Positions 55,421-63,230 of a stretch of 64,000 bases of DNA are shown one piece after another. The position numbers and the translations under genes are program-made. Each line of letters begins with the position of its first letter. Position 1 is the first letter of the stretch. The stretch covers positions 1-64,000 of the forward strand of contig NZ_QVEX01000010.1 of assembly GCF_003434055.1 (NCBI RefSeq), written 5' to 3'. The stretch is from Enterocloster aldenensis. GTDB lineage: Bacteria > Bacillota > Clostridia > Lachnospirales > Lachnospiraceae. Below the pieces are notes generated by a model. That model saw only the letters and a list, made by a program, of their open reading frames with translations. It ran no database searches and was not told where the DNA came from.

Positions 55421-56739
55421 TTCTTTAATCTGCCAGAGCTTATGTCAATGTTTAAGGAAGCGGCAGACATCAAAACCGCCGATGAACTGAACTTACCGAC
55501 TCCCGAGGTCATTTATGAAACAGTGGTTGCAAAGCCCACGGAAATACAGTAGGAACTGGTGCAGGAGCTTTCAGAACGAGCTGCCAGAATACACAATAAT
55601 CGCATAGACCCTTCTATCGACAATATGTTGAAAGTAACCTCCGATGAGCGAAAATTGTGGCTTGACCAAAGGGTGATAAATCCCCTGCTATCCGATGATG
55701 ATAACAGTAAAGTAAACACCTGTGTCAACAACATTCTGAATATATGGGAGAACAGCAAGGAGGAAAAACTGACGCAACTTTTGTTCTGAGACCTCTCTAC
55801 CCCGAAGGGCAAACATCAAACTGACAAAGTAGCAAAGGCATGCAACAGTGCTATCAATGGTATGGAACTCCATGCCCTTGAAGATGCCCTACCCAACGAT
55901 GTAACAGCCCCTAAATCACAATTTAGCATTTATGAAGATATAAAGGATAAGCTCATTGCAAATGGTGTGCCTGCCCATGAGGTGGCTTTTATCCATGATG
56001 CCAATACCGATGCTCGCAAAAAGGAGTTATTTGCAAAGGTGCGTAGCGGCGATGTTCGTGTTCTGCTTGGCAATACAGCCAAATGAGGTGCCGGCATGAA
56101 TGTGCAAGACCGTCTTGTGGCTCTCCATGACCTCGACTGTCCGTGGCGACCAGGGAATTTAACCCAACGCTCTGGCAGAATTATCCGTCAAGGCAATGAA
56201 AACGAACAAGTTAAAATCTTTCGCCATGTCACAGAGGACACCTTTGATGCCTACCTCTGGCAAATGGTAGAAAACAAGCAAAAATTCATCAGGCAGATTA
56301 TGACATCAAAATCTCCTGTTCGCTCCTGTGAGTACATTGACGAAGCTGCACTCTCCTATGCCGAAATAAAGGCTTTGTGTGCAGGCAACCCTTTGATAAA
56401 GGAAAAAATGGACTTGGATATTGAAGTGGTACCACTGAAGCTTTTAAAAGCCAATCACCAGAGCACAAAATACCGTTTGGAAGATAACCTGTTAAAGCAT
56501 TTTCCCGAAAGCATTGAAAAATATAAGGGTTTTATCAAGGGCTTTACCATGTATTTAAGCTATGCTGCCTCTGGCAACGAGCATACTCTTGCTCTTAAAG
56601 GTTTAATGAGCCATATCGCAAAGCTTGGGCTTGATGCAACAGCAGTATGTATGGTGATGACATAGAGGATTTGAGAAAAAGCTATGACAGACTTTGGGGT
56701 GCTGCTGAGGAAATCATGCTCCGACTGGCGGCAATTTGA
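55421..56739 (+). pseudogene. C-terminal fragment of an ICE SNF2-type helicase
   Basis: About 440 codons matching the end of the very large helicase/methylase protein carried by Tn1549-like conjugative elements. It contains 'NLPELMSMFKEAADIKTADE', the helicase C-terminal 'YEDIKDKLIANGVPAHEVAF', 'LHDLDCPWRPGNLTQRSGRI' (with the motif VI-like QRSGRIIRQGN) and 'TEDTFDAYLWQMVENKQKFI'. It is interrupted by three stops in one and the same frame (near 55550, 55787 and 56084). A frame shift comes only near the end. The N-terminal 80% or more is missing. Confidence 0.85.
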
Positions 56740-56804
56740 AATCCGTATCATGGACAGATAAAAAATGACCTGCTATGCTTATCTCAAAAAAGGAGGTCTT
56801 TATT

Positions 56805-56963
56805 ATGCGAATACTGCTGAAAATATTGCTGTTCCCCATAACTCTTGTACTGTCTGTCATTGTACTTATATGCCAGTTCCTTTGTGCATTCAGTTCCATG
56901 TTGTTATCCGTTTTGGCATTTACTTATGAAAGCTTTCCTGGACAGACCGGTCAGCTGCAGTGA
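56805..56963 (+). pseudogene. Truncated ICE-type small membrane protein
   Basis: 52 codons, 'MRILLKILLFPITLVLSVIV', with a second hydrophobic stretch, then unrelated residues and a stop. A strong AAGGAGG precedes the ATG. Conjugative elements carry a small two-helix protein in this position after the helicase gene. The C-terminal part here is lost. Confidence 0.5.
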
Positions 56964-57085
56964 AAAATGGGCGCAAAAAGAACTGACTCACCGGAAACGC
57001 TGCATCAGACTACTCCTGTCACCTGCACGGACAGGAGCCGTTGACTGGAGAAGGCAGGATACTGACAGCACATCCGGAAAACTTA

Positions 57086-57914
57086 TGAATAAAGGATTCC
57101 GATTGGAACTGGAATCCTTTGTTGGATATCTGGCACAGAAAGAGTTCAGCCCCAATACGATATCTGGATATAAACGAATTGTTACTTATTTTCTGCTTTT
57201 TTGCCAAAAAAACGGATATGGGAAGTTATCTGATATCCAAACAAATGATGTGGGTACCTTTTTCCTGACCCTTTACAAAGACGGACGATACCGGTGCATC
57301 TGCCACGGGAAGTAAAGATCATGGAAATCTATAATGGTAAGGAGCTTGCGGCACTCAGATCCACGCTCTCATCAGGGGGGCTGACTAAGAGGGATACCGC
57401 TGTCTGCAGGCTCCTCCCGGAAACAGGGCTCCGGGGGATTGATGTCTGTTCTTTGAAGCTGAAAGATACCGACTGGAGAAAGGACTGTATCTCCATTATT
57501 CAGAATAAGACAAAGAAAACGCTTACCCTTCCATTGAGGGCTTCTTACGGAAATGATATCGCGGATTATATCCTGAATGAACGTCCGCAGGGCAAATCGG
57601 ACTATGTCCTTTTGAGGACTTTTGCACCGTTTGGACGTCTGGGTACAGGAAGCATTTATGAGACCCTGAAAAAACTGGAGGAACTTGCCGGGATTAAAAA
57701 GGAAGAGCGGCCTGTGGGGAGTCGGATGACAAGGCATCACGCTGCGTCTTCCATGCTCCGGGCGGGTATCCCTATGTCAGATATCTCAGCAGCTCCCGGG
57801 CACAGGGATCCGGACATTGTATCCGTATATCTTTCAACTGACGCTATAAGTCTGGCGGCGTGTACGCCCCCACTCCCTCTTGTCGGGAAAGGGGGTATTC
57901 CAGATGTACAATGA
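57086..57914 (+). pseudogene. Broken tyrosine recombinase (first of a tandem pair)
   Basis: The N-terminal core-binding part is 'LELESFVGYLAQKEFSPNTI … YKRIVTYFLLFCQKNGYG'. An internal deletion plus frame change near 57285-57295 fuses it to the catalytic part, 'LPREVKIMEIYNGKELAALR', 'LLPETGLRGIDVCSLKL' (first catalytic Arg), 'SRMTRHHAASSMLRAG' and 'APGHRDPDIVSVYLSTD' (late His, then Tyr). About 80-100 residues between the two domains are missing. It is the integrase type found in multi-recombinase elements of Lachnospiraceae. Its end overlaps the start of the second recombinase by 11 nt. Confidence 0.8.
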
Positions 57915-58716
57915 GTCCCTGTTGGAACTGATCGACCAGTTTGTTTCCTATAAGAGAGCGAACGGCTATCAATACCAGACCGGAGCTTATTATCTAAAGA
58001 GATATGCCCGGTTTGTTATGGAAACAGCTCCAGGATACCCCGGGAAGCCTTTATAACGCGGCTGCGTCCCTGCGTGAATTCGGCAGGTATCCTGCCGCCC
58101 GCGGCATCAAGGCGTATCTTATCCCGTCCGGAAGGCTGCATCTTCCCACGCCGGTCCAGCCGTATTCTTTTACGGAGGAAGAGATCGTTGCGTCTTTCAG
58201 GGAATGCGACATCTTGATGAAGGCTGTCTTGATATCATCCAGTCGAAAGGACCGAAGAGCCGGAGGGTTTATATTTCAAGAGAACCTGCGGAATACTTAA
58301 CCGTCTATGACCGCCGGATCAGCCATCTGTTCCCGGACCGCGCGACTTTCTTCCCGAACAGGGGAGACCATCCATACGGCGCCAGCTGGCTGCAGCAGAA
58401 CTTCCTGCGTTTCTGGTATGCCGCTTTTCCGGAGAAGAGAGGTTCCGGTATCAGCATACGCGCGTATGATTTCCGCCATCACTCTGTCTATGCCAACATG
58501 AATCGCTGGCTGAGGGAAGGAAGAAACGTGAATGTTATGCTTCCTTACCTTATGCGGTATATGGGGCATTCCGATGTGAAAAATACCCTGTACTACTTCC
58601 ATCCCGTGCCGGATATCTATGGAGGGATACTGGACAGATCCAGGCATTCGGAAGAACTGATACCGGAGGTGGATGATTCTCCAATCCCAGAGATTTCAAG
58701 AATCTTTTCTGCGTGA
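57904..58716 (+). pseudogene. Broken tyrosine recombinase (second of the tandem pair)
   Basis: It starts 'MYNESLLELIDQFVSYKRAN' from an ATG inside the end of the first recombinase. The frame changes near 58020 ('NAAASLREFGRYPAARGIKA') and again near 58200. The last part is the catalytic C-terminus with 'AYDFRHHSVYANMNRWLREG' (HxxR region as FRHHS) and 'LMRYMGHSDVKNTLYYFH' (GH plus the nucleophile Tyr). A part between is deleted. It joins an IS110 fragment at its 3' end. Confidence 0.8.
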
Positions 58717-59240
58717 GGAATCTGTCTGCATTTCTGCATGAGTTCCCCCTCTGTTTCTGACAGCTTTTTATCCAGCTCCATGATTTTTTCTGCAAACCAT
58801 CTGGTGACTGTCTTACCCGCCTCAATACCATCCTTTAACCCGACACTTTCACTGGCATACTTTATGATCTCTCCGGCTCTGCTGTATCCGCGTCCTCTCA
58901 GCTTTGCCTCGCGCCAGATCTGACGGATCCCATCTTCTCCCAGTTTCAGTAAATCCTCCGGAAATGGCGCAATCCGCAAAACCTCCAGACAGAACAGTCC
59001 GTCTGTCTTTCCAAAAGCATCTTTGTATTCTGGAAAATAAATCTTCATTTCCCTGTGCAGACGGTTGATATTCCGCATTCTGTCCTCATTCAGCTGGTCT
59101 CTGAACATGGTCAGCCTGCGCATATCCGCATACACTTTTTCAGGAAGATACGGCATCCCAAAGTTACCATCCTTTACAAGATTTGCAATTAACTTCGGAT
59201 CCTTTCTGTCATCCTTAAGCTGGCTGTCATCCTCTACCTC
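58690..59240 (-). pseudogene. IS110-family transposase, internal fragment
   Basis: 'DDSQLKDDRKDPKLIANLVK' and 'MPYLPEKVYADMRRLTMFRD' are the part after the RuvC-like DEDD start of IS110 transposases. 'REMKIYFPEYKDAFGKTDG' and the helical spacer follow, and 'AEKILEISGIG' begins the C-terminal Tnp20-type domain, where it breaks off. Both ends are missing. It abuts the recombinase remnant at about 58690. Confidence 0.8.
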
Positions 59241-59244
59241 CTCC

Positions 59245-59516
59245 TAATATATAAGTGTAGGGTTTCAGTACCCAACAACCAGTTGGGACTTAATCCTCTC
59301 ATTGTTTAAGCTGTATAATGATTAGGCATCGGTCTGACGACACCTCCTAGGACCATCAGCGTCCGTGCGAAAGCCTGTCAGCCAGCCTGTCATTGCAGCC
59401 GTTCGATTTATGCAGGTTGAACTACCTCTCACGTTCGTTTGATACCCCAGGAGATTGAATCGGCAATGAGGAATGCTGGAATCCATGCAAATTCATTATT
59501 CAGGAGGTACATAAGA
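59245..59516 (+). other. Non-coding left-end region of an IS110 element (possible bridge RNA source)
   Basis: About 270 bp without a coding frame directly precede an IS110 transposase start. They contain a hairpin CCCAAC-AACCA-GTTGGG at 59271-59287 and further short dyads. In IS110-group elements this region between the element end and the transposase gene encodes the bridge RNA. Whether this copy retains a functional RNA cannot be read by eye. Confidence 0.4.
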
Positions 59517-59672
59517 ATGTACAACGCAGTAGGTATTGATGTTTCAAAAGGCAAGAGCACCGTTGCAGTCCTGCAGCCTGGCGGCACTGTCATCCGTAAA
59601 CCCTTTGATGTTTCCCATACTTCCCAAAACCTCAATGAACTGGCTTTTGCTGTGGCGTCATATAGCCGATAG
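59517..59672 (+). pseudogene. IS110-family transposase, N-terminal fragment
   Basis: 51 codons, 'MYNAVGIDVSKGKSTVAVLQ', matching the N-terminal RuvC-like strand with the first catalytic Asp (GIDVSK). AGGAGG precedes the ATG. The frame runs into an IS3-type fragment at about 59650 and stops. Confidence 0.82.
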
Positions 59673-60150
59673 CACTATGAATCCTTTTGCGGTTATACCA
59701 GCCCTCTATGTACTCAAAGATTGCTCTCCGAGCCTCTTTGGAATCTCGATATGTGTGGAGATAGACTTCTTCCTTTTTCAACACAGAATGGAAAGATTCT
59801 ATGCAGGCGTTGTCATAGGGATTCCCTTTACGGCTGAATGAAGTATCCCTTGGCTGTGCAGGTAACTCTCAAATGCCTGACTTGTGTATTGACTTCCCAG
59901 ATTACTATGGAGGAGGATGCCTTGCGTATTCCTGACATTCAGGCAGGCATTTTTTACTGCCTCCACTGCCAGTTCAGCTGTCATGGATGTGCCATAGGCA
60001 TATCCGATGGTCTTACGGCTGCATAAGTCCATCACGGAAGCCAGATAAGTCCAGCCTTCTTTCTGCACATGGATGCAGGTAATATCCGTACACCATTTCT
60101 GGTGAATGGTCTCCGCCTCAAAATCACGTCCCACTGGCCTTTGGCTATAA
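59645..60150 (-). pseudogene. IS3-family (IS150-type) transposase orfB fragment
   Basis: 'HQKWCTDITCIHVQKEGWTY' carries the first Asp of the rve/DDE core. 'GILLHSNLGSQYTSQAFESY' should carry the second, but shows Asn where the family has Asp (HSDxGSQY). After a frame change near 59815 the end reads 'NPYDNACIESFHSVLKKEE', with the catalytic Glu, and 'GWYNRKRIHSAIGYMTP'. The N-terminal HTH part is missing. Inactive. Confidence 0.82.
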
Positions 60151-60211
60151 TCCGCTCAGATGCCCGAAGTGTGGCACTTCTATGTTGGTTTTAGAAGTTT
60201 ACCACAAAAAA

Positions 60212-60298
60212 ACTGCACTATTTGAACGCTATTGGAAGGTCATGGGATACGGTTAGCTCCATATTCCTGTTTCTTTCTCTACCGTCAGATAGTGCAGT
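60212..60298. repeat. Inverted repeat pair, 87-bp unit
   Basis: Perfect 10-bp arms ACTGCACTAT (60212-60221) and ATAGTGCAGT (60289-60298) enclose 67 bp without coding capacity. It could be a tiny non-autonomous element or an element end. No target duplication was verified. Confidence 0.45.
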
Positions 60299-60435
60299 CT
60301 AAACAAAAAACAAAAAACTACATAGACAACGTCATGGCGAAGTCATATCTTCGCTCTTTTGCTATGCCATTTTTTATTTCCAGTCTATTATACACCATCT
60401 TTGCCAATTTGCGAAGTTTCCTATAAAGCGTAAAA

Positions 60436-60459
60436 GAGCACCGGATTACTCCGATGCTC
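60436..60459 (-). terminator. Terminator of the CD3324/RNHCP gene pair
   Basis: An imperfect stem GAGCATCGGA / TCCGGTGCTC with a TTAC-type loop is followed on the minus strand by TTTTA, 27 nt past the stop at 60486. Confidence 0.75.
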
Positions 60460-60485
60460 CTGTTATAGCCATCATTATTTGATTA

Positions 60486-60908
60486 TTACAAGCTACCTTC
60501 TCCACCCATCATTCTGGTCATTTCTTCGATTCTCTCGATAGGAAAAGGCGGCTGTCCTAAAGGCTTCATTGCAATGGACATAAGCTTCATCGGATTATCA
60601 TCAGCAGCAACTCGATTGGAACTAAGCGTTCCGCACGTTTTACATCTGTGAATAATCGCCCATTCACCTTTGTTTCTAACCCATACAGACACAGGTTCCA
60701 TATGTCCCCCACATTCAGATTCTCTGTCACCTGGTTCAATATCCACATGCAGGCTATATAGGCAATTGGGACAATGATTTCTGTGATTGCTTCCAGCGCC
60801 TTCTGGAACTACTGTTCTGCCGCAATTCTTACAAACAAATATTTCATTGCATGGATGCTTTTTATAGTAGCCTTTTTCATATAACTTTCGCTTGTTCTCC
60901 CTATTCAT
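60486..60908 (-). CDS. RNHCP domain (zinc ribbon) protein
   Basis: 140 aa with two Cys4 zinc ribbons. The first is 'FVCKNCGRTVVPEGAGSNHR' with NHCPNC, which includes the RNHCP signature near residues 43-48. The second is 'HRCKTCGTLSSNRVAADDNP' near 90. Function is unknown; RNA or nucleic-acid binding is usually supposed. The ATG at 60908 is chosen because it begins at the conserved start and overlaps the end of the CD3324-type gene, with GGGGG before it. Confidence 0.87.
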   Translation of the reverse strand: MNRENKRKLYEKGYYKKHPCNEIFVCKNCGRTVVPEGAGSNHRNHCPNCLYSLHVDIEPGDRESECGGHMEPVSVWVRNKGEWAIIHRCKTCGTLSSNRVAADDNPMKLMSIAMKPLGQPPFPIERIEEMTRMMGGEGSL

Positions 60909-61206
60909 CTTTGAATCCCCCATTATCTTCCTTTGCAGAGGATTCATACTTGCGTATTATTCCACGGATTGTTTTATCCGACAGGAAAAATAACTCACAC
61001 AAATTAGTAATAGTCTGGCCTGAATAGTAAAGTTCAACTATTTTTTGATTACGTTCTGCCAGTCTATCTTTGGTTCCGTTTTTTTCTCCCCAGGATTTTG
61101 TGTTTTCATCTTTCCTTGGAATATAAATAATTTGACCATCGATATATTTTTGAATTTCCCATATCAAACATTCTGGCAAAACATCATCTGCATTAACATA
61201 GCTCAT
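60901..61206 (-). CDS. CD3324 family protein
   Basis: 101 aa. 'MSYVNADDVLPECLIWEIQK' and 'GQIIYIPRKDENTKSWGEKN' are diagnostic of this small Clostridia family. The C-terminal half, 'QKIVELYYSGQTITNLCELF' … 'SDKTIRGIIRKYE', is a helix-turn-helix. It is presumably a DNA-binding regulator of unknown target. A strong TAGGAGG precedes the ATG at 61206. It overlaps the RNHCP gene by 8 nt. Confidence 0.87.
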   Translation of the reverse strand: MSYVNADDVLPECLIWEIQKYIDGQIIYIPRKDENTKSWGEKNGTKDRLAERNQKIVELYYSGQTITNLCELFFLSDKTIRGIIRKYESSAKEDNGGFKDE

Positions 61207-61233
61207 ATGCTTCCTCCTAAAAATTTTTAGGAT

Positions 61234-61276
61234 GCAATGGCTATAGCATAAATTTTGTATTTGCAATAGCCATTGC
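61234..61276 (-). promoter_or_regulatory. Hairpin in the leader of the CD3324 gene
   Basis: Perfect 11-bp arms GCAATGGCTAT (61234-61244) and ATAGCCATTGC (61266-61276) enclose 21 bases, 28 bp upstream of the ATG. No T tract follows. It may be an operator for the HTH protein or a leader structure. Confidence 0.45.
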
Positions 61277-61408
61277 TATCGCACAATAAGCTTATACTTC
61301 TTCAAAAAACACTCTTTGAACCTTTCTTGTCATATTTGTTACAGAATAACATTTAAGTGGCTGCATCGGCAACCTTAATTTTGATTATAATTGTTTTTCA
61401 GAATTGCA

Positions 61409-61771
61409 TTACATTGCTTTCAAAGTAAAAGATACATTCCACAGCCCCTTATAACTCATATCCTTCTCCAGCTTCGCCTTGAACCCTTCCACAAACATCT
61501 CCGTCTGCTTCACATCCAGCGTCTCCGTGTCAAAATACCTCACCTGTATCTTGTCCCGGTTCTTATACTCCGTCAGTTTTTTCAGCCATGCCGGGGACAC
61601 GGAAAAACTCACCGTGATCGTCACAACCCCTGTCCTGACCACATCCCTCTGTTTCGTCCCCGCCTCGGTCTCCCCTCCGGAATCCGCCTCCACGTCCTTC
61701 AGTTCCACCTCATAGGAATCCGGCAGGGGAAGGTCCTCCCCGTCAAAATTCAGATACTGTATAAAAGCCAT
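61409..61771 (-). CDS. Phage tail-region protein (DUF6711-like)
   Basis: 120 aa, 'MAFIQYLNFDGEDLPLPDSY' … 'TGVVTITVSFSVSPAWLKKL' … 'FVEGFKAKLEKDMSYKGLWN'. This protein is common directly after tail tape measure genes in prophages of Lachnospiraceae; the family number is from memory and unsure. GGAAGGAGG precedes the ATG. It appears intact but stands in a prophage remnant. Confidence 0.65.
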   Translation of the reverse strand: MAFIQYLNFDGEDLPLPDSYEVELKDVEADSGGETEAGTKQRDVVRTGVVTITVSFSVSPAWLKKLTEYKNRDKIQVRYFDTETLDVKQTEMFVEGFKAKLEKDMSYKGLWNVSFTLKAM

Positions 61772-61786
61772 TCCTCTGCCTCCTTC

Positions 61787-61996
61787 CTATCGTCCGCCGC
61801 TCCGCAGATTGCTCCTCTGCTGCGCGTTCACAATCACCTCGTCCAGCATCGTGCCTCCCAGATAAATCGGTATCACGATATCCCCGGATCCGTTCACGCT
61901 GCTCATGCCTTCCCTTATCGCGGAAACCAGCGCCGCCGGATCAAAACTGCCCATGCCGTAGGTCATGCTTCCGCCCAGCGCCGCAAGTTCACCCGC
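61787..61996 (-). pseudogene. Phage tail tape measure protein, C-terminal fragment
   Basis: 69 codons without a start: 'ELAALGGSMTYGMGSFDPAA' … 'IVIPIYLGGTMLDEVIVNAQ', ending RSNLRSGGR. This is the usual C-terminus of tape measure proteins in these phages. It is cut off exactly at the stop codon of the JetD gene, which marks a recombination joint. Confidence 0.75.
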
Positions 61997-63220
61997 TTAC
62001 CTCCCCCTCATCAAATCCAAACTCACAATCTCCTGCTCCAGCTTCACTCCCTGTTCCAGCATATAATCGACCACCTCCGCATAGGGCTCCATCCTTCCTA
62101 ATTCCAAAAGTCTGACCCGATCATTTTCTGAAAGCTGATGTAAGCATCTGGCATGCTCCGTGTTTTGCAGTTCACGGATTGACATGCCAAACAGCTCAAA
62201 CCTCACTCCGGTGACCTCACACAAATTATGGTGAATCCAGAAACCGCCGGCATCCATATCTCCGAAATGTTCGTATCTGACATTAGGATTCGATGCATAT
62301 ACCAGCTTAATAAAATCTCTCTGATAACGGTTGGTATACCCTCCCAGATAAAAGGTGACAGCGTGATCCGAATGATATCTGAGATAGGACGTCCGGTTTT
62401 CTATTGTCATGAACTTCGGCGCGTTAATTCTGACTGACTGAATATGAGTCAATTCTGATGCAAGAAACTCCACACCTTCTGCAAATCCACTGATATCGAC
62501 TTCTTTTCCGGAAATGTGGATTACCGCATTTCCCTTCACACAAAGCTTCTGCGGTTCTTTTGCGATATGATAATCCAGCAGAACTTCGTCCGGCAATTCC
62601 TCCTCAAGTTTTCTGTCTGAATAGTCCCGAAGCAGCCGGCAGACAGGCTGCAGGGTTTCATTTTCAAAATACTTGGAATCTCCATACACCTTTACGGAAA
62701 CCTCCCGGATATACAGTTCCTCCCGGTTCCTCTCGATAAAAGCGACCGCCTTCAGAATATCATCCAGCTCGTCAATATTACCCGGAATCTTCCGATTCTC
62801 TATACACGCGGACAACTTCCCACATTCTTTCTTGCAGATAGCGGAAGCGTCCTGGTACCGTTCAATCAAATTCTGCAGTTTCTCAACCTTCGCATCCTTC
62901 GATATATAACCATACTGATCGGCCAGGTACTTCTCTATCTCCTGAATCTTCTCATCCACTAAATAAATGTACTTCAACTGCGTTCCAAAGGTTTCAGCCG
63001 CACTGGTTATAAATCCCCATTTAGACAGCTGCTCCACCGCTTGATTAATTTTAGAAATTTCCGCAAAGTCTCCATCATTGGCATTGTATTTTCTGTATAA
63101 CTTCTCTGGTTTGAGCCGTGTTCTCCGATTTGTCTTATTATCACCGGTGTCTTTTTTGCTTTTGCGATAGTTCTCCACCAGAGAGGTCAATATTTTTTCT
63201 TCGTAGGTTAAATTCTTCAT
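61997..63220 (-). CDS. jetD: Wadjet protein JetD (DUF3322/DUF2220, Toprim-like nuclease)
   Basis: 407 aa. The N-terminal winged-helix/helical half spans about 1-190. The C-terminal DUF2220 half has 'MTIENRTSYLRY' near residue 270, 'FYLGGYTNRYQRDFIKLVY' near 292 and 'HFGDMDAGGFWIHHNLCEV' near 320, the acidic Toprim-like metal site (E…GDxDxGG). In Wadjet, the SMC complex JetABC extrudes plasmid DNA and JetD cuts it. It lies 10 nt behind jetC, the standard gene order. Confidence 0.9.
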   Translation of the reverse strand: MKNLTYEEKILTSLVENYRKSKKDTGDNKTNRRTRLKPEKLYRKYNANDGDFAEISKINQAVEQLSKWGFITSAAETFGTQLKYIYLVDEKIQEIEKYLADQYGYISKDAKVEKLQNLIERYQDASAICKKECGKLSACIENRKIPGNIDELDDILKAVAFIERNREELYIREVSVKVYGDSKYFENETLQPVCRLLRDYSDRKLEEELPDEVLLDYHIAKEPQKLCVKGNAVIHISGKEVDISGFAEGVEFLASELTHIQSVRINAPKFMTIENRTSYLRYHSDHAVTFYLGGYTNRYQRDFIKLVYASNPNVRYEHFGDMDAGGFWIHHNLCEVTGVRFELFGMSIRELQNTEHARCLHQLSENDRVRLLELGRMEPYAEVVDYMLEQGVKLEQEIVSLDLMRGR

Positions 63221-63230
63221 AAGTCAGATT

